11,677 nt of DNA from an uncultured Blautia sp. (GTDB taxonomy: Bacteria; Bacillota; Clostridia; Lachnospirales; Lachnospiraceae), in NCBI GenBank assembly GCA_934437695.1, contig CAKSAW010000028.1, positions 1 to 11,677 on the forward strand. Reading direction: 5' to 3'. Of the stretch, positions 6,952 through 11,677 are shown one piece after another. Within the stretch, counting starts at the first letter, position 1. Every line of letters starts with the position of its first letter. The notes under the pieces are model-generated. The model did not search any database. It saw only the letters and a list, made by a program, of their open reading frames with translations, and had not been told where the DNA came from. Both the position numbers and the translations under genes were made by a program.

Positions 6952-7259
6952 CATTCATCCCCCTGCATATCCTTGTTCTTCCAACGACTTGCACTCAGTT
7001 CCACCATTTTGACTGTTTCTTCATGGGGACGGGCAATCACTGCATAACTTGCCGGTTTCTTGATTGCACCTGCCACAGCTGCATTTACTGCCTCTGTTAC
7101 TGCAGATACATCGCCCTCAACTATAATAGTAACCAGTCGTCCGCCCAGCTTACGTTCCCATGACGCCAGCTCAACGTCTGCAGTTTTGCACATGATGTCC
7201 AATGCATCAATTGCTGCAACAACACCTGTGATTTCTATAAATCCGTATGATTTACTCAT
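6951..7259 (-). CDS. BMC-H shell protein with divergent pore loop
   Basis: 102 residues forming one BMC domain: [20 protein letters not shown] at the start, [14 protein letters not shown] in the middle and [10 protein letters not shown] near the end, then a charged tail ([12 protein letters not shown]). The pore segment reads RKLGGR (36-41) rather than the usual KIGSG, so the hexamer pore should have arginines and different selectivity; this is inference from the PduA-type fold. AAGGAG lies 7 bases before the ATG. Its stop codon overlaps the start of the tailed BMC-H gene, so the two are probably translationally coupled. Length is slightly above the roughly 90-residue standard. Confidence 0.93.
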   Translation of the reverse strand: MSKSYGFIEITGVVAAIDALDIMCKTADVELASWERKLGGRLVTIIVEGDVSAVTEAVNAAVAGAIKKPASYAVIARPHEETVKMVELSASRWKNKDMQGDE

Positions 7260-7296
7260 GAGCGAACTCCTTATTTATAACTTCTTAATCTGCTGG

Positions 7297-7572
7297 TCAG
7301 ATGCTTGGAAGGATTTTCTCTACGTCTGTATGAGGTCTCGGGATTACATGTGTAGCTACTAATTCACCAAGTCTGGATGCAGCTGCACTTCCGCTTTCTA
7401 CTGCAGCCTTAACAGCTCCAACATCTCCGCGAACCATAACTGTTACAAGTCCGGATCCGATCTTCTCTGTACCTACTAATGCGACTTCAGCTGCCTTTGT
7501 CATTGCATCTGCAGCTTCGATCGCTGCTGTAAGTCCTCTGGTTTCTACCATTCCTAATGCTTCCTGTGCCAT
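7297..7572 (-). CDS. pduA: Canonical BMC-H hexameric shell protein (PduA/PduJ-like)
   Basis: 91 residues, the standard size. Has [20 protein letters not shown] at the start, pore loop EKIGSGL (36-42), [15 protein letters not shown] and [15 protein letters not shown] at the end. This matches PduA/PduJ, the main facet proteins whose pores pass small polar substrates. AGGAGG sits 8 bases upstream of the ATG. The DNA is nearly the same as the 3' part of the tailed BMC-H gene, showing recent duplication or gene conversion: only five substitutions in the first 89 residues plus different last residues. A weak promoter candidate lies in the 71-base gap upstream. The symbol is by family resemblance; it could equally be called pduJ. 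Confidence 0.95.
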   Translation of the reverse strand: MAQEALGMVETRGLTAAIEAADAMTKAAEVALVGTEKIGSGLVTVMVRGDVGAVKAAVESGSAAASRLGELVATHVIPRPHTDVEKILPSI

Positions 7573-7611
7573 TTTATCTTCCTCCTGAATCTACACTAAT
7601 TATCTGTTTCT

Positions 7612-7640
7612 ATTCTAACTGATACCCGAAGGATATGCAA
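7612..7640 (-). promoter_or_regulatory. Possible internal promoter before the canonical BMC-H gene
   Basis: TTGCAT (7640-7635) and TAGAAT (7617-7612) are separated by exactly 17 bases. The -10 matches 5 of 6 consensus positions, the -35 only 3 of 6. It would start a transcript about 30-40 bases before the strong shell-gene ribosome binding site. The spacer includes a small hairpin around CCTTCGG. Confidence 0.3.
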
Positions 7641-7643
7641 CTG

Positions 7644-7958
7644 CTATTCCTTATCCAGGGCACTGATTTTCAGCATTTTTGCCGTTCCCTCTTCCGGGTT
7701 CGGAATTACATAGTGCTGTACCACACCAGTCATTCTGTTTGCAACTTCCATGCCTGCTTCCACAGCTGCTGTAACATCAGTTACACTTCCTCTGAATTTA
7801 ATGCAGACAAGGAGCGGTACCGGCAGGCTGTCAGCATTGGCTGGTTTATTCTTATCAAAAACCTCCATGCGGACATTTGCCGCCTTACATCCGGCATCGC
7901 CTGCTACAAAGGCTGTTGCCAGCCCGAATACCTCTAAAATTCCTACAGCTTCTGCCAT
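7644..7958 (-). CDS. BMC-H shell protein with extended loop in place of the usual pore motif
   Basis: 104 residues, one BMC domain: AVGILEVFGLATAFVAGDAGCKAANVRMEV, then the segment FDKNKPANADSLPVPLLV (34-51), then FRGSVTDVTAAVEAGMEVA and HYVIPNPEEGTAKM. The FDKNKPANADSLPVP stretch replaces and lengthens the region where normal BMC-H proteins have the KIGSG pore loop, so the pore must differ in shape or be closed. No paralogue with this loop is present in the window. AGAGGAG lies 7 bases upstream of the ATG. First of four consecutive BMC-H genes, 27 bases after the zinc ADH. Probably a minor facet protein with a specialised role; which one is not visible. Confidence 0.92.
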   Translation of the reverse strand: MAEAVGILEVFGLATAFVAGDAGCKAANVRMEVFDKNKPANADSLPVPLLVCIKFRGSVTDVTAAVEAGMEVANRMTGVVQHYVIPNPEEGTAKMLKISALDKE

Positions 7959-7985
7959 TTTGTTTCTCCTCTATTGCCAGGTCTG

Positions 7986-9203
7986 TTATTTATTCACAAC
8001 CGCAATCTTAAGTCCTGTCATTGCCAGATTAGTCTGAAGAGCTTCATTGATCTGCTCTAACGGGAATTTATCTGTAATCAGTTCGGACATTGGAAGGCCG
8101 ATTGCTTTTGCTCTCTTAAGGAAATCAAATGTTGTTACATAATCTCTGAGTGTGTAAACCCAGGAACCAACCAGGTTGATTTCTTTGGAGCAGAGGTCAA
8201 AGTGTGGATTGATAGTAGCATCTCCACCATTGATGAAGAAACCAAGTTCACAGAGACCACCGCCATTGCGGATAAATTTGTAGATATTTGCATGAGCTTT
8301 CGGATTTCCTGTACACTGGAATGCAAAGTCTGCAAGATGTCCGCCCTGTGCTTCTTTTACAGCTTCTGTCAGTTCATCGATACCTTTGCAGTTCATGAAG
8401 TTAACGCTTGTATCAGCTCCCATTCTCTTGGCAAACTCAAGACGTTTTTCATTTCCGTCTACTGCGCAGATATTCTCAATACCCAGAGTACGGAGTACTG
8501 CGATACAGATCAGACCGATCGGTCCACAGCCCTGAACTACAACTCTGCTGTTGAAACGCAGGATTCCTGTTGTTTTAGCTCTCTCTACTGCATGTACAAG
8601 TACTGCACATGGCTCGATAAGGATTCTTGAATCCAGATCCAGATCACTTACATTAAAGAATGTTGTTCCGAAGTTTCCACCTCTTAAGAAGATGTAATCA
8701 GAGAACCATCCGTTAAGATGTACATCATCATCCGGAAGAAGACCATATACATCAGCTCCACCTACATTTTTCTTATTCAGGTCGAACATTGTGATATCTG
8801 GATCATCTTTGAAGATCATACAGGTAACGACTTTATCGCCAACCTTTACAGGTTTTCCTGCTGTATCCACTTTAACGTTTTTACCCATTGCCACGATCTC
8901 ACCTGTACCTTCATGTCCAAGTGCTACAGGGATCAGGTTAAATGGATCTCTCTTGAATTCATGTGCATCTGTACCGCACACACCACATCCTTCAACTTTA
9001 ACAAGAATGTCATCATCTCCAAGTGGAGGGATTGGATATTCTTTCAGTTCAAAATGCTCTTTTTCAGTTAATACAGCTACTCTGGCTGTCTTCGGGATTC
9101 CAGTTGATGCTGCCGGTGCTGCTGTTGCTGCCGGTGCGTTTCCTGTCATGCCGGAGAGAACCTGTTTCACGATTTCTTCTATATTTACATTATTCATGTC
9201 CAT
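7986..9203 (-). CDS. Zinc-type (MDR) alcohol dehydrogenase with N-terminal encapsulation peptide
   Basis: 405 residues, about 50 longer than a usual medium-chain dehydrogenase because of its N-terminus: helix NNVNIEEIVKQVLSGM (4-19), an Ala/Pro/Thr linker (22-34), then the catalytic domain. Catalytic zinc ligands are expected from C76 (GCGVCGTD) and H97/E98 (GHEGTGE). The Rossmann motif VVVQGCGPIGL is at 221-231, and D249 at the end of the next strand suggests NAD(H). The structural-zinc lobe with four closely spaced cysteines is absent; that region reads VTCMIFKDDPDITMFDL. By context it probably reduces L-lactaldehyde to 1,2-propanediol or propionaldehyde to propanol; sequence alone cannot decide, and a threonine/sorbitol-dehydrogenase-like ancestry is likely. 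GGGAG lies 7 bases before the first ATG. It is separated from PduP by a 71-base hairpin-bearing gap. Confidence 0.88.
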   Translation of the reverse strand: MDMNNVNIEEIVKQVLSGMTGNAPAATAAPAASTGIPKTARVAVLTEKEHFELKEYPIPPLGDDDILVKVEGCGVCGTDAHEFKRDPFNLIPVALGHEGTGEIVAMGKNVKVDTAGKPVKVGDKVVTCMIFKDDPDITMFDLNKKNVGGADVYGLLPDDDVHLNGWFSDYIFLRGGNFGTTFFNVSDLDLDSRILIEPCAVLVHAVERAKTTGILRFNSRVVVQGCGPIGLICIAVLRTLGIENICAVDGNEKRLEFAKRMGADTSVNFMNCKGIDELTEAVKEAQGGHLADFAFQCTGNPKAHANIYKFIRNGGGLCELGFFINGGDATINPHFDLCSKEINLVGSWVYTLRDYVTTFDFLKRAKAIGLPMSELITDKFPLEQINEALQTNLAMTGLKIAVVNK

Positions 9204-9229
9204 GTTCTTTCTCCCTTACTTTTCTGACA

Positions 9230-9264
9230 TCAGGGTCAAAAGAGCAAATGCTTTCTGACCCTGA
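9230..9264 (-). repeat. Intergenic hairpin between pduP and the zinc ADH gene
   Basis: TCAGGGTCA (9230-9238) pairs perfectly with TGACCCTGA (9256-9264); the 17-base interior can form a further short stem around GC-AAAT-GC. No T-run follows on the minus strand. Shares plus-strand GCTTTCTGACC (9250-9260) with the hairpin at 5712-5770. Likely an mRNA processing or stability element, or a dispersed palindromic repeat. Confidence 0.7.
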
Positions 9265-9274
9265 CATTCTGTTT

Positions 9275-10663
9275 TTAGCGAATGCAGAGACTGTCTGCCA
9301 TTACGCAGCGTCTTCTCTTGGTAAATGTACTTGCGCATGTAAGACCTTCACCTGTACGGCTTGCGATCGTAAATGTACAATAACCTTCACCGCCGAATCC
9401 TAATGCTGCATAAGATGGAGCATTCTTTACAAGGATTGCTGTATCGATTGCTTTCGCATATTTTGTGATATTATCAATATTCTTTGAATGAATATGTGCT
9501 GAATGACGATTGCCATGCTCTAACCATACTGCCTGCTCTACTGCATCATCGAAATCTCTCGCTCTTACAACACCAAGGATTGGCATCATAAGCTCTGTAG
9601 TGATCAGAGGATGTTCCTTTGGTCCCTCAAACACGATGCAGCGGATATTTGCAGGTGCATTTACTCCGATCATGGAAAGGAGTGTTCTTGCATCACGTCC
9701 GACACATTTACGGTTCAGTTTTCCGCCAGCCAGAACAACTTCTGTAAGTTTGTCCTGCTCTTCTTTAGATGCAAGATAACAGTCATTCTCACTTACAAGA
9801 TAATGCATCAGCTCATCTACGATAGAAGAAACTGCTACGATCTCTTTCTCTGCGATACATGGAAGATTGTTATCAAATGTACATCCGTTTACAATGTCTG
9901 TTGCCGCTTTACGAATGTCAGCTGTTTCATCAACAAGTGCCGGAGGATTTCCTGCACCTGCACCAATGCCACGTTTGCCTGAAGAAAGAACTGCAGTTAC
10001 AACTCCAGGTCCGCCGGTTGCTGCAATAAGCGGGATGTCTTTATGTTTCATCATTACATTGCTGGTTTCAAGAGTAGGTTTCTCTACAGTAACCGCAATA
10101 TTATCCGGTCCGCCGGACTCTAATGATGCTTCATTCAGAAGATTGATCGCATAAATGGAAGTCTTGATTGCTGCCGGATGAGGATTAAATACAACTGTAT
10201 TTCCTCCTGCAAGCATTCCCATTGTATTACATAAAATTGTTTCACTTGGATTAGTACATGGAGTAATAGCACCGATCACACCGAAAGGTCCCATTTCAAT
10301 AAGAGTTAATCCTCTGTCTCCTGACCATGCAGTTGTTGTAATAACTTCTGTTCCCGGTGTTTTATCTGCTACGAGATGATGTTTGAGGATTTTATCTCCC
10401 ACATTACCCATACCAGTTTCTTCCACACCCATACGAGCCATTACTTCTGCGTTTTCTTTGATTTTCTTACGAATGCAGGTAATTATCTTTTCTCTCTGAT
10501 CCATGGACATCTTTTTTACAATAAGCTGTGATTTCTTAGCAGCTTCAATTGCATCATTCATCTCTTTAAAGACACCATGTTTACCGGTCGGAGCGTCTGC
10601 AATCTGCATTTTTGCCATAACTTCCTGTACAATTTCCTGTACCATATTCTCATTAATCGGCAT
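9275..10663 (-). CDS. pduP: CoA-acylating propionaldehyde dehydrogenase (PduP-like)
   Basis: 462 residues, standard for PduP. Oxidises propionaldehyde with CoA and NAD+ to propionyl-CoA in the compartment lumen. The N-terminal helix MVQEIVQEVMAKM (7-19) is a classic PduP encapsulation peptide, followed by a short linker. The aldehyde dehydrogenase body includes MGPFGVIGAITPCTNPSE (124-141), AATGGPG (214-220), GAGNPPALVD (236-245) and the catalytic cysteine C269 in NNLPCIAEKE. The C-terminus (TKRRRCVMADSLCIR) matches the conserved end of the family. Very good AAGGAGG 8 bases upstream of the ATG. It follows the aldolase by 33 bases in the same transcript. Lactaldehyde as an additional substrate is possible. 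Confidence 0.95.
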   Translation of the reverse strand: MPINENMVQEIVQEVMAKMQIADAPTGKHGVFKEMNDAIEAAKKSQLIVKKMSMDQREKIITCIRKKIKENAEVMARMGVEETGMGNVGDKILKHHLVADKTPGTEVITTTAWSGDRGLTLIEMGPFGVIGAITPCTNPSETILCNTMGMLAGGNTVVFNPHPAAIKTSIYAINLLNEASLESGGPDNIAVTVEKPTLETSNVMMKHKDIPLIAATGGPGVVTAVLSSGKRGIGAGAGNPPALVDETADIRKAATDIVNGCTFDNNLPCIAEKEIVAVSSIVDELMHYLVSENDCYLASKEEQDKLTEVVLAGGKLNRKCVGRDARTLLSMIGVNAPANIRCIVFEGPKEHPLITTELMMPILGVVRARDFDDAVEQAVWLEHGNRHSAHIHSKNIDNITKYAKAIDTAILVKNAPSYAALGFGGEGYCTFTIASRTGEGLTCASTFTKRRRCVMADSLCIR

Positions 10664-10696
10664 GAGACTGTCCTCCTTGATTATCTATGCTCTTTC

Positions 10697-11560
10697 TTAT
10701 TTCATTCCTAACTGAGCCATTACCTGTTTTGTGATCTCAGCTACTAACTGTGCATCAGATTTCTCTGCTTCTTCAGTTTTTTTGCAATCTCCACCTACGA
10801 AATCATACTGATATCCAGGGAATTTCTTGAATTCGCCGTCATGACATGCTCCGCCACAGTTATGGCAGTTCTTTCCATCCTTGTTCAGGCAGATGTTTGC
10901 CGGATGTTTACCAGCCATACCGAATTTACGACGGATCTCATAAAGTTTTTCGATGTTTTTCTCATCAAATTCCTTAGGTCCGCCAAGAAGTTTTGTCTGA
11001 TACAGAAGCTGTGCATAGAACTCTACAGATTCCATTTTCATGTATGCTGCATTTAAGTCAGTGCTCCATGTCAGTGCTCCGTGGTTCTCAAGAAGAACTG
11101 CATCAAAGTATGGAAGATATTTTTCAAGGTTGTCCGGGATCTCCATTGTAGATGGTGTACCATATTCAGCGATCGGAACGCATCCAAGAGAGATAACAGC
11201 TTCCGGCATGATCGGCTGTGTCAGCGGAATACCTGCAATTGCAAAAGATGTTGCATAAATCGGATGAGCATGTACAACAGAACCAACATCCGGTCTCTTC
11301 TCATAAACTCTCATGTGCATTTTGATTTCAGAAGATGGTTTGAATCCCGGATTTGCCTGGATCACATTTCCTTCTCTGTCTACTTTACAGATAAAGTCCG
11401 GTGTCATGAAACCTTTGGATACACCTGTAGGTGTGCAAAGGAATTCATTGTCATTCAGTTTTACAGAGATGTTTCCATCATTTGCAGCTACCATGTTACG
11501 GTTGTAAATTCTTCTTCCGATGTCACAGATCTGTTTTTTGATTTCGTATTCGTTTACCAT
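10697..11560 (-). CDS. fucA: Class II sugar-phosphate aldolase (fuculose/rhamnulose-1-phosphate type) with C-terminal encapsulation peptide
   Basis: 287 residues, compared with about 215 for E. coli FucA. Motifs of the class II aldolase/adducin family: NDGNISVK (27-34), TPTGVSKG (43-50), catalytic E78 in KPSSEIK, zinc ligands H97 and H99 in VVHAHP, and H160 in LENHGAL. It should split L-fuculose-1-P and/or L-rhamnulose-1-P into DHAP and L-lactaldehyde. The extra C-terminus has two parts: a Cys-rich segment with C224, C232, C235 and C239 (CHNCGGACH), and, after a charged linker (KKTEEAEKS), the helix AQLVAEITKQVMAQLGMK (270-287), which looks like an encapsulation peptide placed at the C-terminus. 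An aldolase with such a peptide is a hallmark of fucose/rhamnose microcompartments. First gene of the operon; AAGGAGG 9 bases upstream. Symbol by family; substrate choice is not proven. Confidence 0.92.
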   Translation of the reverse strand: MVNEYEIKKQICDIGRRIYNRNMVAANDGNISVKLNDNEFLCTPTGVSKGFMTPDFICKVDREGNVIQANPGFKPSSEIKMHMRVYEKRPDVGSVVHAHPIYATSFAIAGIPLTQPIMPEAVISLGCVPIAEYGTPSTMEIPDNLEKYLPYFDAVLLENHGALTWSTDLNAAYMKMESVEFYAQLLYQTKLLGGPKEFDEKNIEKLYEIRRKFGMAGKHPANICLNKDGKNCHNCGGACHDGEFKKFPGYQYDFVGGDCKKTEEAEKSDAQLVAEITKQVMAQLGMK

Positions 11561-11578
11561 GCTTTTTTTCCTCCTTAA

Positions 11579-11600
11579 GGCATTTGTTTGGTTGGCATTT
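11579..11600 (-). repeat. Direct repeat AAATGCC in the leader at the transcription start
   Basis: AAATGCC occurs twice on the minus strand (11600-11594 and 11585-11579) with a 15-base period, just downstream of the -10 box. It could be a repressor site overlapping the start, or chance. Confidence 0.3.
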
Positions 11601-11609
11601 CTATTTGAG

Positions 11610-11638
11610 ATTATACATCATCAGTCATAAAAAGTCAA
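11610..11638 (-). promoter_or_regulatory. Main sigma-A promoter of the BMC operon
   Basis: On the minus strand TTGACT (11638-11633) and a perfect TATAAT (11615-11610) are separated by exactly 17 bases. Transcription should start near 11603, giving a leader of about 43 bases before the aldolase ATG. That leader is too short for a cobalamin riboswitch. Confidence 0.85.
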
Positions 11639-11647
11639 TACGATTCC

Positions 11648-11665
11648 GTTGTTTTATGTTGTTTT
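11648..11665 (-). promoter_or_regulatory. Tandem AAAACAAC repeat upstream of the -35 box (candidate activator site)
   Basis: On the minus strand AAAACAAC-AT-AAAACAAC (11665-11648): two identical octamers with a 10-base period, so on the same face of the helix, ending 9 bases before the -35 element. This is where AraC-family activators bind, often to direct repeats. An AraC-type gene lies at the other end of the locus. Confidence 0.45.
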
Positions 11666-11677
11666 TGCATTTTATTT

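Larger units (their letters stand above)
245..11677 (-). other. Fucose/rhamnose-type (GRM5-like) microcompartment locus, incomplete
   Basis: The set aldolase, PduP, zinc ADH, 4 BMC-H, PduL, BMC-P, PduS, BMC-T, DeoR, PduQ, PduO is colinear, tightly spaced and on one strand. Signature enzyme, activase, sugar isomerase, kinase and permease genes are not in the window. PduO-GlcG and PduS are consistent with either a B12-dependent or a glycyl-radical diol dehydratase. The assignment rests on the encapsulated aldolase plus the PduP/PduL core, known from the C. phytofermentans type of locus. Confidence 0.8.

Noticed and set aside
6460..7572. CRISPR-like or mobile-element explanation for the repeated DNA
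   Set aside because: The repeats are two intact coding shell genes; no short spaced repeats, terminal inverted repeats or transposase sequence are seen in the window.
7620..7635. Small hairpin with CTTCGG loop after the first BMC-H gene as a terminator
   Set aside because: The stem is short with a wobble and no T-run follows on the minus strand.
11561..11609. Cobalamin riboswitch in the operon leader
   Set aside because: The predicted leader is only about 43 bases, far too short, and no B12-box-like sequence is visible there or before PduO.

Overview
The window is the greater part of a catabolic bacterial microcompartment (BMC) locus. It looks like it comes from a Gram-positive gut anaerobe of the Lachnospiraceae type (Blautia, Ruminococcus obeum or Clostridium phytofermentans relatives). 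Reasons: moderately low GC, strong AGGAGG-type ribosome binding sites, a sigma-A promoter with perfect spacing, and a gene set like that of the fucose/rhamnose BMCs (GRM5-like, glycyl-radical associated). The species is an inference from gene content and style only.

Layout. All full genes lie on the minus strand, so the operon reads from right to left. A promoter (TTGACT, 17-bp spacer, TATAAT; 11610-11638) drives, in order: class II sugar-phosphate aldolase; PduP-type CoA-acylating aldehyde dehydrogenase; zinc-type alcohol dehydrogenase; four BMC-H shell proteins; PduL phosphotransacylase; PduN/EutN pentamer vertex protein; PduS flavo/iron-sulfur protein; PduT-like tandem-domain shell protein with a CPGK pore motif; DeoR-family regulator; PduQ iron alcohol dehydrogenase; an intrinsic terminator; and a PduO-type adenosyltransferase fused to a GlcG-like domain. 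At the left edge, the last 25 codons of a convergent AraC-family regulator (1-78, plus strand) end before a shared hairpin terminator. No gene-free stretch exceeds about 170 bases.

How it should work (family knowledge plus inference). The aldolase splits L-fuculose-1-phosphate or L-rhamnulose-1-phosphate into DHAP and L-lactaldehyde. Lactaldehyde is reduced to 1,2-propanediol, which a diol dehydratase (not in this window) converts to propionaldehyde. PduP oxidises propionaldehyde to propionyl-CoA, PduL makes propionyl-phosphate, and alcohol dehydrogenases recycle NADH by forming 1-propanol. Aldolase, PduP, zinc ADH and PduL each carry a short amphipathic helix of encapsulation-peptide type at one end, so all four are probably cargo. 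PduS and PduT may pass electrons across the shell.

Most interesting points: one BMC-H gene with two start sites, the upstream one adding a Lys/Ala-rich basic tail of about 70 residues; an encapsulation-peptide-like helix inside the PduO linker; a PduO lacking the family FxLPGG motif; a cysteine cluster near the C-terminus of the aldolase; and structured intergenic hairpins sharing an 11-mer.
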